From JBMNTQ01 sp050945815 (lineage in GTDB: Bacteria; Bacillota; Clostridia; Christensenellales; JBMNTQ01): a stretch of 23,235 nucleotides of DNA. Shown one piece after another: positions 1-7,008 of the stretch (position 1 is the stretch's first letter; each line of letters begins with the position of its first letter). The notes beneath the pieces were generated by a model that was not told the origin of the DNA, ran no database searches, and saw only the letters and a program-made list of their open reading frames with translations. The stretch lies in the NCBI GenBank assembly GCA_050945815.1, contig JBMNTQ010000011.1:1-23235 (forward strand), read 5' to 3'. The translations under genes were made by a program, and so were the position numbers.

Positions 1-19
1 CATACCGGGTATGGGTATG
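1..19. promoter_or_regulatory. candidate CsoR-family operator (cut by window edge)
   Basis: Bases 1-6 and 8-13 form a perfect palindrome (CATACC-G-GGTATG), and GGTATG is repeated at 14-19. Read another way, ATACC at 2-6 and GGGTAT at 13-18 are separated by six bases. As I remember it, this is the spacing of the Bacillus CsoR operator. The site lies immediately upstream of the ribosome site (AAGGAG, 27-32) of the repressor gene, so autoregulation of the efflux operon is the natural reading. The -35/-10 elements are not visible and probably lie left of the window. Confidence 0.55.
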
Positions 20-42
20 TAAAAACAAGGAGTGGAATAGCA

Positions 43-318
43 ATGAAACATTCGCATAACACTGTTGCCGTGCGCACCCGCCTGAAGCGCATCGAAGGAC
101 AGGTAAAGGGCATTGCCAAAATGGTGGAAGAAGATCGAGAATGTATCGATATCTTCATCCAGATTTCGGCGGTCAGCTCGGCGCTTAACAATGTGGCGCG
201 CATCATTATGGAAGACCATATCGAGCATTGTGTAGTGGAGGGGATCAAGAGCGGCGAGCAGGAGGAGACACTGGAAAATCTGAAGACAGTGTTTGCACAG
301 TTCACGCGGATTCCGTGA
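43..318 (+). CDS. metal-sensing transcriptional repressor, CsoR/RcnR/FrmR family
   Basis: This is a 91-residue all-helical repressor of the DUF156 family, normal length for the group. The family signature is clear near the N-terminus (R-L-K-R-I-E-G-Q-V-K-G-I). The metal-site positions read Cys34, His59 and Cys63, the C-H-C set of copper-sensing CsoR. His3 and His5 at the N-terminus could add a fourth ligand, as in the nickel/cobalt sensors RcnR and InrS. The ATG at 43 follows AAGGAG by ten bases. The stop is 24 bases before the efflux ATPase, so the two genes form one operon. Metal-free protein would bind the upstream palindrome and release it on metal binding (known for the family). The actual metal is not decided by the sequence: the sensor looks copper- or nickel-like while the ATPase looks zinc/cadmium-like. 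Confidence 0.9.
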   Translation: MKHSHNTVAVRTRLKRIEGQVKGIAKMVEEDRECIDIFIQISAVSSALNNVARIIMEDHIEHCVVEGIKSGEQEETLENLKTVFAQFTRIP

Positions 319-342
319 TTCTACAAGAAGGGGAGTGTTTTT

Positions 343-2391
343 GTGAGACGTGACCGAAAGGCGGTAGAACTTGAGGTGGACGGCAGAAATGCGCATGCTC
401 CTTCCCGCCATCATGACCATGAGCTCGGGCCTAAGGGCTGTGAAGATGCTTGCATTGAGGGGCCTGGTAAATTTGAGGGACCGGATATTGGCTGCGCATG
501 CAGAGCTGCCGAAAACGGCAACCATAGTCATAGTCATGGTCATGAGGGCGGCGGCTTGGCAAAGAGGGTGACTTTTCTTGCGCTCGCGTTGGCACTTTTA
601 TTGGTGGCGGCGTTGTTGCAAATGGAACGATGGTTGGCACTATTGCTCTATGGCATTTCCTATCTGCTGGCTGGAGGCTCGATCGTTTGGGCGGCGGTGC
701 GCAGCATTGGGCAAGGCAGCGTATTCGACGAAAATTTCCTAATGACCATAGCCACAATCGGTGCGGCGGCCATCGGAGAATATACAGAAGCTGTGGCAGT
801 CATGCTTTTTTACGGCGTTGGGGAGCTCCTGCAGGATTTGGCGGTGCAGCGTTCGCGAAACTCTATCGCCGATTTGATGGATATCCGACCGGACTTTGCC
901 AACGTAAAGCGTGATGGGACAGCCGTTCAGATGGATCCAGCTTCAGTTGAGATTGGCGAGATTATCCTAGTAAAGCCCGGTGAGAAGGTGCCGCTGGACG
1001 GCCTGGTCGAAAACGGATATTCCTTTTTGGATACATTGGCGTTAACTGGGGAATCGGTCCCTCGGGAAGTTTTTCAAGGCAGTGAAGTGTTGAGCGGCAG
1101 CATCAACCAGAGCGGTGCCCTAGAGATTAGGACGACAAAGCTGTTTGGCGAATCCACTGTCAGCAAAATATTACAGTTGGTGGAAAAGGCCGGGGAGAAA
1201 AAAGCGGCCAGTGAAAAGTTCATCACGCGGTTTGCCCGCTATTATACGCCGGTGGTGGTAGGAGTGGCTGTGGCTGTTGCCTTGGTCCCTCCATTGATTC
1301 TGGGGTTTGGCGTGTTCAATGAATGGTTGTATCGGGCACTTACCTTCTTAATTGTATCTTGCCCTTGTGCGCTGGTCATCTCGATTCCTATCGGATTTTT
1401 CGGCGGCATCGGCGGCGCATCCCGCCAGGGCGTACTGGTCAAGGGCGGCAATTTTCTGGAAAGATTGGGCCAGGTAGATGCAGTGGTTTTCGATAAGACC
1501 GGTACGCTAACCCAAGGCAGCTTTGAGGTAGACGATGTGTTGCCTGCGCCGGGCGTGGAGCCTGATCGCTTGACTCTGTTGGCAGCGGTTGCAGAAAGTG
1601 GCTCCAACCATCCCATTGCCCAGTCAATCGTGCGGCGGTTTGGCCGCGAACTGTCTGGAGATTTGGTGCAGGATTATACCGAAATAGCAGGTAAGGGTGT
1701 ACAGGCCAAAACGCAGTTGGGAGACATTCTAGCTGGCAACGCTCGGCTGATGCAGGAGCGCGGCATCGACTATATCCCCTGTGATTCCAAGGGTGCGGTG
1801 GTTTATGTGGCGGCAGATAATGTCTTTGTCGGCGCGATTACCATAACGGACACCATTAAGAAAACCGCTGCCCAAGCGGTTCAGGAGCTGCGAGAGCTGG
1901 GCGTTTCCAAGATTTCTATGCTAAGCGGCGACAGTTGGGAAGCTGTAGAGTTTGTGGCGCGTCAGGTGGAGATAGGGGAATATTCTGCCCAAATGCTTCC
2001 GCAGGATAAAGTGGCTGCTGTGGAACGCGTGATGGAGGAGCGCGAAGGGAAAGGGGCGCTGGCTTTTGTGGGTGACGGTATCAACGACGCTCCGGTGTTG
2101 GCGCTGGCAGATGTGGGTGTGGCTATGGGGGGCATCGGCTCTGATGCTGCCATTGAGGCTGCGGATGTGGTGCTGATGGGCGACGACCCGCAAAAGCTGC
2201 CGGTTGCCATCCGTATTGCCCGGAAAACCCTGCGCATTGTGAAGGGGAATATTGCCCTAGCCTTGGGCATAAAAGCCATCATTTTGCTATGGAGCCTAGT
2301 AGGGCATGTACCATTATGGATCGCCATTTTTGCGGATGTGGGTGTGGCGTTGCTGGCGGTGATGAATGCTATGCGGGCCATGAAGATATGA
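343..2391 (+). CDS. heavy-metal translocating P1B-type ATPase, ZntA/CadA-like
   Basis: This 682-residue membrane pump exports soft metal cations at the expense of ATP. Visible motifs: TGES at 235-238 (actuator domain), the transmembrane CPC metal site at 340-342, the phosphorylated Asp in DKTGT at 384-388, the P1B-specific His-Pro at 423-424, and GDGINDAP at 577-584. The last helix carries Asp665 in an F-A-D-V-G context, matching the conserved Asp of the zinc/cadmium/lead subgroup (P1B-2) rather than copper pumps. The N-terminus lacks a typical GMxCxxC ferredoxin-like metal domain. Residues 18-67 instead form a His/Cys-rich tail (two His clusters plus Cys33, 37, 51 and 53). The GTG start at 343 follows AAGGGGAG. 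It is co-transcribed with the upstream repressor. Zn/Cd/Pb export is the best guess; Co or Ni is not excluded. Confidence 0.92.
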   Translation: MRRDRKAVELEVDGRNAHAPSRHHDHELGPKGCEDACIEGPGKFEGPDIGCACRAAENGNHSHSHGHEGGGLAKRVTFLALALALLLVAALLQMERWLALLLYGISYLLAGGSIVWAAVRSIGQGSVFDENFLMTIATIGAAAIGEYTEAVAVMLFYGVGELLQDLAVQRSRNSIADLMDIRPDFANVKRDGTAVQMDPASVEIGEIILVKPGEKVPLDGLVENGYSFLDTLALTGESVPREVFQGSEVLSGSINQSGALEIRTTKLFGESTVSKILQLVEKAGEKKAASEKFITRFARYYTPVVVGVAVAVALVPPLILGFGVFNEWLYRALTFLIVSCPCALVISIPIGFFGGIGGASRQGVLVKGGNFLERLGQVDAVVFDKTGTLTQGSFEVDDVLPAPGVEPDRLTLLAAVAESGSNHPIAQSIVRRFGRELSGDLVQDYTEIAGKGVQAKTQLGDILAGNARLMQERGIDYIPCDSKGAVVYVAADNVFVGAITITDTIKKTAAQAVQELRELGVSKISMLSGDSWEAVEFVARQVEIGEYSAQMLPQDKVAAVERVMEEREGKGALAFVGDGINDAPVLALADVGVAMGGIGSDAAIEAADVVLMGDDPQKLPVAIRIARKTLRIVKGNIALALGIKAIILLWSLVGHVPLWIAIFADVGVALLAVMNAMRAMKI

Positions 2392-2416
2392 AACGCTAGA
2401 TATTTTTAGGAAAGGT

Positions 2417-2459
2417 AAGCCGCGCCAAATTCATGGGCGCGGCTTGCCGCTTCTTTTTG
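2417..2459. terminator. terminator hairpin between convergent genes
   Basis: A perfect 10-bp stem (AAGCCGCGCC at 2417-2426, GGCGCGGCTT at 2436-2445) closes a 9-base loop. A T-rich run follows at 2451-2459 on the plus strand, slightly displaced from the stem. On the minus strand the stem is followed by a weaker pyrimidine-rich stretch. It sits between the ATPase and the convergent phosphoglucomutase and probably serves both. Confidence 0.75.
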
Positions 2460-2486
2460 CTCGTACATGGGATGGAGGGGGCTGGG

Positions 2487-4211
2487 CTATTTTAAGTATT
2501 CATCCAGCCTGATCCGCACTGCCGCTTCCATATCGCCCAGGAGCTTTTGTGTATCCCAGCGGGTGTTGCCCCGGATGGCAATATAGGCTTTTAGCTTGGG
2601 CTCTGTGCCGGAGGGACGAATGGCCAACCAGTTGCTGTTCTCCAGTTCATAATAAAGCACGTTGGAAGCAGGAAGGGGAATGGGTGTTTCTTTGCCTGCT
2701 TTATCCCGCCGCATCCCGGTCTGATAATCGCGGACAGCGCGTACCGACAAGTTGCCCCAGCGAGCGGGCGGGTTTTCCCGCAGACGGGCCATAGTGGCTT
2801 GGATTTTCTCCAATCCTTCCTTTCCTGCCAAGGAATAGGACAGTACAGCTTCGTCGTAGTAGCCGTATCGGCGATAGATATCTTCCAAGGCATGGATCAG
2901 CGTTTTGCCTGTCTTTGCATAAAAGGCGGCAATCTCTACCAGCATGACCGCGGCGCTGATGCCATCCTTATCCCGACCCTGGGTATGGTTTAGGAAGCCA
3001 TAGCTCTCTTCAAAACCAAAGAGAAATTGGCGTGTTCCATCCTGCAGGCTCTCGTATATTTTATCGGAAATATAGCGAAAACCAGTCAGGACGTCGTCAG
3101 TCTCTACGCCGTAGGCTGTGGCTATGACGTCCACCAAAGAGGTGGATACGATGGACTTCACGATAAAACCATGGGGAGGCAGAGTTTTGTTACGGCTACG
3201 CTGGGAGAGGATGTATTCCAGTAACAAGCAGCCGATCTGGTTGCCCGTCAACAGCTGAAAGCCCCCTTCGCTGTCTGCGACAGCAACACCCAGCCGGTCA
3301 CTGTCGGGATCGGTAGCTAAAACCATGGTAGCACCGACTTTTTTCGCTAAAGCGAAAGCAAGCGCATAGGCGTTCCCATCTTCCGGGTTGGGAACCTTGA
3401 TGGTCGGGAAATTACCGTCGGGTACCTCTTGTTCTTTAACGGTATACAGGTATTGAAACCCAAGGCCGAAAAGCGCCCGTTTGATAGGCAGGCAGCCTGC
3501 CCCGTGCAGAGGCGTATAGACTACTTTAATATCAGCAGTTTTGAGGATATCCGGCTGCAAACACACAGAACGTACGCAGGCATCATACTGTGCGTCCAAC
3601 TCTTCGCCGATATAACGCAGCAGCCCTTTGTTCAGCGCTTCTTGCTCCGACATGGTCTTCGCCTCAAACATCGAAAGAGCGGTGATGGCCTGTGTGACTT
3701 GCTCCGACGGCCCTGGTGGAAGCTGTCCGCCGTTTTCTCCGTAAACTTTGTAGCCGTTGTATTGCGGTGGGTTGTGGCTGGCAGTGATAACGATGCCGGC
3801 GATACAGTTGAGAGTGAGAATGGTAAAGGAAAGCTGCGGAACAGAGCGCAAAGATTCGTATAAATAGACAGGGATGCCGTTGGCGCATAGCACCAAGGCG
3901 GCTTCCTTTGCAAACTCAGCGGAATGGTTGCGAGAATCATAAGCAATGGCGATCCCCCGAGAAACGCATGCTTGGCCCAACGAACAGATGTAGTTGGCAA
4001 AGCCCTGGGTTGCCCGGCGCACCACATAGACATTCATTCGGTTCAACCCTGCGCCGATTACGCCGCGCAGCCCTGCCGTTCCAAATTCCAGCTCCGTGTA
4101 AAAGCGATCCTCTATCTCTTTTTCGTCGGTCAGCGCTTGAAGTTCTTCACGGCTGGCTTGATCCAAGCCGAGATAAGAGAGCCAGGCCTCAAAACGATCA
4201 CGGTATTGCAT
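2487..4211 (-). CDS. pgcA: phosphoglucomutase / phosphomannomutase (alpha-phosphohexomutase)
   Basis: The 574-residue enzyme interconverts glucose-1-phosphate and glucose-6-phosphate, feeding glycolipid, polysaccharide and glycogen synthesis. All four superfamily motifs are present and intact: the catalytic phosphoserine loop TASHNP (Ser145), the magnesium loop DPDSDR (Asp301, 303, 305), the sugar-binding loop GFEES (399-403), and the C-terminal phosphate-binding loop RPSGTEPK (532-539). Length and motif spacing fit the long PgcA type of Firmicutes. The ATG at 4211 is preceded on its own strand by AAAGGAG with eight bases of spacing. It is transcribed alone, divergent from the ABC operon on its right and convergent with the metal operon on its left. 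Glucose versus mannose preference cannot be settled here; the family in Firmicutes is mainly a phosphoglucomutase. Confidence 0.93.
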   Translation of the reverse strand: MQYRDRFEAWLSYLGLDQASREELQALTDEKEIEDRFYTELEFGTAGLRGVIGAGLNRMNVYVVRRATQGFANYICSLGQACVSRGIAIAYDSRNHSAEFAKEAALVLCANGIPVYLYESLRSVPQLSFTILTLNCIAGIVITASHNPPQYNGYKVYGENGGQLPPGPSEQVTQAITALSMFEAKTMSEQEALNKGLLRYIGEELDAQYDACVRSVCLQPDILKTADIKVVYTPLHGAGCLPIKRALFGLGFQYLYTVKEQEVPDGNFPTIKVPNPEDGNAYALAFALAKKVGATMVLATDPDSDRLGVAVADSEGGFQLLTGNQIGCLLLEYILSQRSRNKTLPPHGFIVKSIVSTSLVDVIATAYGVETDDVLTGFRYISDKIYESLQDGTRQFLFGFEESYGFLNHTQGRDKDGISAAVMLVEIAAFYAKTGKTLIHALEDIYRRYGYYDEAVLSYSLAGKEGLEKIQATMARLRENPPARWGNLSVRAVRDYQTGMRRDKAGKETPIPLPASNVLYYELENSNWLAIRPSGTEPKLKAYIAIRGNTRWDTQKLLGDMEAAVRIRLDEYLK

Positions 4212-4246
4212 CCGATCGACTCCTTTCCAATATATATCTGAAATTA

Positions 4247-4255
4247 ATTATACCA
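4247..4255 (-). promoter_or_regulatory. candidate extended -10 promoter for phosphoglucomutase
   Basis: On the minus strand the bases read TGGTATAAT, a perfect extended -10 element (TGnTATAAT), about 36 bases upstream of the ATG at 4211. No good -35 box lies at 16-18 bases. Extended -10 promoters often lack one. Confidence 0.45.
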
Positions 4256-4358
4256 TATTATAGCAGGGTGTTATAGTGCGTGGCAGCGCATTTCCCGGGA
4301 AGAAAAGCAGGAGAAAACTTGTCTGATGGAGGGGCTGTATTTTCTATGGCGATTTCGG

Positions 4359-4387
4359 TTGAATTTACTTAAGTAATGTGTTAAAAT
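4359..4387 (+). promoter_or_regulatory. sigma-A type promoter of the ABC transporter operon
   Basis: TTGAAT at 4359-4364 and TAAAAT at 4382-4387 are separated by exactly 17 bases. The predicted start, near 4394, leaves a leader of about 50 bases before the GTG at 4444. It is the only good promoter between the divergent phosphoglucomutase and this operon. Confidence 0.65.
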
Positions 4388-4443
4388 GCTAATGCTTTTA
4401 TATTGTGAAATTATTGTAATAAAAAATAGGGGGATTAGGGTAC

Positions 4444-5280
4444 GTGAAAAAGATATTGCTGGTTTTATTGGCCGTGTTATTGTTGGTTGCAGGCTTTGCC
4501 GGTTGCGGCGGAAAAGCCCAGGAGAACTATGTGGTTCTGGACGAAAACTTCGGGGACGAGCTTTATGGCATCGGCTTCCGTGATACGGACCAGGCGCTGG
4601 CCAAGGCTGTACAGGATGCTTTGGACGAAATGATGGAAGACGGAACGGCCACAGAGATTTCTGAAAAGTGGTTTAAGGCGGATCTCTACCTGCAAGACCA
4701 GGATTATACCGAAGATTTAACGCCACAAGAGGGCGATACTTCCTTGACGGACATTCAGGCTAAAGGTAAGCTAGTTTTGGGCTTGGACGAGAATTTCCCG
4801 CCTATGGGGTTTCGTGATGCCGAGAGCAACGAAATTGTCGGTTTTGATATCGACTTGGGCAAAGAAGTAGCAAAGCGCATGGGGCTGGAACTGGTGATTC
4901 AGCCCATCGATTGGGATTCCAAGGAGATGGAGCTTAGCAGTGGCAGCATCGACATGATCTGGAACGGTATGACCATTACCGACGACCGCATCGAATCGAT
5001 GACGATTTCCAAGCCGTATATTTCCAACAAACAGGTGATTATTGTGCCGGAGAGCTCCTCCATTAAGACCAAGGCGGACTTGGCGGACAAAAAGGTTGGC
5101 TTACAGAAGGGTTCCTCCGCTTATGAAGCGCTAACAGCGGATGAGGCAACCTTCAAAACCTTGGCTGAAGTGGTGCAGTATCCGGATAACGTAACAGTAT
5201 TCACCGACTTGAAAGCCGGACGGATTGATGCTTTTGTTGTAGATGAAGTAAATGGCCGTTGGATTATTGAAAACAACTGA
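4444..5280 (+). CDS. amino-acid ABC transporter binding lipoprotein with circularly permuted family-3 domain
   Basis: This 278-residue protein starts with a lipoprotein signal peptide (hydrophobic 5-17, lipobox F-A-G-C with Cys21), so it should be anchored outside the membrane and deliver an amino acid to the permease encoded next. The order of the mature protein is abnormal. Residues 27-80 (Y-V-V-L-D-E-N-F-G through E-I-S-E-K-W-F) match the C-terminal segment of family-3 solute-binding proteins. Residues 81-108 form a linker. Residues 109-278 match the N-terminal two thirds, starting K-L-V-L-G-L-D-E-N-F-P-P-M-G-F and stopping after V-V-D-E-V-N-G-R-W-I-I-E-N-N. Joining the C-terminus to residue 27 restores a canonical domain, and total length is normal for the family. 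The ligand-pocket segment with Arg182 (M-T-I-T-D-D-R) is kept. The GTG start follows a purine-rich AGGGGGATTAGGG. No leftover copy of the moved block is visible after the stop. The ligand is unknown. Confidence 0.88.
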   Translation: MKKILLVLLAVLLLVAGFAGCGGKAQENYVVLDENFGDELYGIGFRDTDQALAKAVQDALDEMMEDGTATEISEKWFKADLYLQDQDYTEDLTPQEGDTSLTDIQAKGKLVLGLDENFPPMGFRDAESNEIVGFDIDLGKEVAKRMGLELVIQPIDWDSKEMELSSGSIDMIWNGMTITDDRIESMTISKPYISNKQVIIVPESSSIKTKADLADKKVGLQKGSSAYEALTADEATFKTLAEVVQYPDNVTVFTDLKAGRIDAFVVDEVNGRWIIENN

Positions 5281-5295
5281 TTGAATGGTTCACTG

Positions 5296-5330
5296 ATGCT
5301 CCCGCTTTGGCGTGTCCGGAGCGGGAGTAT
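5296..5330 (+). promoter_or_regulatory. intercistronic hairpin after the binding-protein gene
   Basis: Bases 5296-5310 pair with 5316-5330 over 15 positions, three of them G-U, around a CGTGT loop. No T-run follows, so it is not a classical terminator. In ABC operons, hairpins between the binding-protein and permease genes commonly protect the upstream mRNA or reduce read-through, giving an excess of binding protein. That role is inferred here from position. Confidence 0.6.
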
Positions 5331-5365
5331 CTTATGTGATGGGATCAAGCTATGGGGGGACACAT

Positions 5366-6019
5366 ATGGGTATTAATATCGGCAGCATATTCAATGCGCT
5401 GATGAGTGGCGTAGGCTATACCGTAGGTCTGTTTTTTATTACCATTTTGTTGTCTATGCCGCTGGGGCTGGGGCTGACCTATCTTTCAAACAGCAAAAGC
5501 AGAGTGTTGCATCTTTTGACTCGCGGCTATGTTTTTATCATGCGCGGGACGCCGCTGATGCTGCAACTCTTCTTCTTTTATTTTGCGTTACCTTTTATCC
5601 CGGGTATCGGTCAATTTTTGACGATGGATCGCTTTACCACAGCCTGCGTGGCTTTTGTTCTTAACTATGCGGCATATTTTTGCGAAATTTTTCGCGGAGG
5701 TCTGCTCGCTATCGATAAGGGGCAGTATGAAGCTGCGAAGGTGTTGGGTTTTTCTAAGTGGCAGATGACCAGGAAGATCATCGTGCCGCAGATGGTAAAA
5801 GTCGTTCTGCCCTCGGTGAGCAACGAGAGTATTACATTGATTAAAGATACTGCGTTGGTTACGGCTATTGGAGTTGCAGATCTGATGCATATGGCAAAAG
5901 CGCAGGTCAACTCCCTTTCCAATATTTTCCCCTATATTGTGGCAGCGTTTTTCTATCTGGTTATGACCTTCGGGTTGACCAAACTGTTTGGATATTTTGA
6001 AAAACGTTTTAACTATTAA
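5366..6019 (+). CDS. polar amino-acid ABC transporter permease, HisM/GlnP family
   Basis: This 217-residue inner-membrane subunit forms the substrate channel of the importer, probably as a homodimer because only one permease gene is present. Hydrophobic helices are visible at about 15-40, 55-78, 88-108 and 188-208. The cytoplasmic EAA loop that docks on the ATPase is clear at 119-141 (G-Q-Y-E-A-A-K-V-L-G-F). I chose the ATG at 5366, which has a G-rich ribosome site (GGGGGGA, 5354-5360) five bases upstream. A GTG at 5312 is also in frame but would start inside the intercistronic hairpin and lacks a ribosome site. It is followed after 16 bases by the ATPase gene. Confidence 0.92.
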   Translation: MGINIGSIFNALMSGVGYTVGLFFITILLSMPLGLGLTYLSNSKSRVLHLLTRGYVFIMRGTPLMLQLFFFYFALPFIPGIGQFLTMDRFTTACVAFVLNYAAYFCEIFRGGLLAIDKGQYEAAKVLGFSKWQMTRKIIVPQMVKVVLPSVSNESITLIKDTALVTAIGVADLMHMAKAQVNSLSNIFPYIVAAFFYLVMTFGLTKLFGYFEKRFNY

Positions 6020-6035
6020 GAGGAGGCTTTCCTGC

Positions 6036-6779
6036 ATGTCCATCATTTCGGCCACCAATATTCATAAATCCTTCGATAGCAACCACGTTTTGCGCGGAGT
6101 GGAACTTTCCGTGTCCAAAGGGGAGATTGTTGCTGTCATTGGGCCGTCCGGCAGCGGTAAATCCACCCTGTTACGCTGTTTGATTGAACTGGAGAGAATA
6201 GACGAAGGCAGTATTTTGATTGAAGGCGAGGCGTTTGTACAGGGCGGTAAATATGCTGCGGAAAAGGACTGCCGGCGTATTTGCTCTAAGATGGGCATGG
6301 TTTTCCAGCAGTTCAATCTGTTTCCGCATATGTCGGTTAAGCAAAACCTGATTAGCGCACCGATTATAGTGGCCGAGAAAAGCATGGAGGAGGCGGAAGC
6401 TCTGTGCGCTTCCCTTCTTCGAAAAGTCGGACTGGAAGATAAGCTCAATGCCATGCCGCAAAGCTTGTCCGGCGGCCAGAAGCAGCGTGCTGCCATTGCC
6501 CGCGCACTGATGATGCAGCCGGATATTATGCTGTTTGATGAACCGACTTCTTCACTGGATCCGGAGTTGACCGGTGAAGTGTTGAATACGATGAAAGCTT
6601 TGACGCAGGAGCATATAACTATGTTGGTGGTAACCCATGAAATAGCCTTTGCGCGGGAAGTTGCAGACCGGGTTATTTTTATGGATGATGGCGTGGTGGT
6701 GGCGGACGGTGCGCCGGAACAGGTCTTAGAGAATCCGGACAACCCTCGGCTGCAAGCTTTTCTTTGTAAAGTGCTTTAA
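6036..6779 (+). CDS. polar amino-acid ABC transporter ATP-binding protein, GlnQ/HisP family
   Basis: The 247-residue ATPase powers the importer. Motifs in order: Walker A GPSGSGKST at 36-44, Q-loop F-Q-Q-F near 90-93, signature LSGGQKQR at 144-151, Walker B with DEP at 168-170, D-loop S-L-D at 173-175, and switch His201. Length and sequence match the GlnQ/HisP/ArtP group of polar amino-acid transporters. The ATG at 6036 follows a perfect AGGAGG (6021-6026) by nine bases. It is the last gene of the operon and is followed by a strong terminator. The substrate cannot be told from the ATPase; glutamine, arginine or cystine are among the family options. Confidence 0.95.
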   Translation: MSIISATNIHKSFDSNHVLRGVELSVSKGEIVAVIGPSGSGKSTLLRCLIELERIDEGSILIEGEAFVQGGKYAAEKDCRRICSKMGMVFQQFNLFPHMSVKQNLISAPIIVAEKSMEEAEALCASLLRKVGLEDKLNAMPQSLSGGQKQRAAIARALMMQPDIMLFDEPTSSLDPELTGEVLNTMKALTQEHITMLVVTHEIAFAREVADRVIFMDDGVVVADGAPEQVLENPDNPRLQAFLCKVL

Positions 6780-6789
6780 GTTACTATAG

Positions 6790-6830
6790 AATAATCCCTT
6801 CCACATATTTGCGGGAAGGGATTATTTTAT
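6790..6830 (+). terminator. intrinsic terminator of the ABC operon
   Basis: A perfect 13-bp stem (6790-6802 with 6814-6826, arms AATAATCCCTTCC and GGAAGGGATTATT) closes an 11-base loop and runs into TTTTATG. It lies 10 bases after the ATPase stop codon. Confidence 0.9.
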
Positions 6831-6941
6831 GTGACTTTTATTTTTAGGCAAATAGGCGCAAAAAGAATGTAAATGCATATGAATAAAGATATAAGCATGA
6901 ATCATCGGGCATAGGCATTAAACCCAGACTCCTTACATACC

Positions 6942-6974
6942 AAAGGTCCCGGATTGCTATTCGCGGGCCTTTTT
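6942..6974 (+). terminator. second rightward terminator-like hairpin, before the endolysin gene
   Basis: AAAGG (6942-6946) plus CCCG (6948-6951), with T6947 bulged, pairs with CGGGCCTTT (6964-6972), and the right arm ends in five T residues. It ends 34 bases before the ATG at 7009. No gene or tRNA is visible between it and the first terminator, so it may terminate a short leader transcript or act as an attenuator. The 110 bases between the two hairpins are AT-rich and show no reliable promoter. Confidence 0.6.
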
Positions 6975-7008
6975 ATAGACGAGAAGCTTGCCCGGAAGGA
7001 GGAAGATC

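Noticed and set aside
4444..5280. Binding-protein gene as a truncated pseudogene or frameshift
   Set aside because: The C-terminal block is not lost but sits after the signal peptide, in frame, and the total length is normal. There is no leftover block downstream and no frame change inside.
5312..5365. Upstream GTG start giving the permease 18 more residues
   Set aside because: The start would lie inside the stable intercistronic hairpin and has no ribosome site, whereas the ATG at 5366 has a G-rich one at good spacing.
6840..6941. tRNA gene in front of the hairpin at 6942
   Set aside because: There is no T-arm GTTCGA-like sequence, no acceptor stem pairing and no cloverleaf could be drawn by eye.
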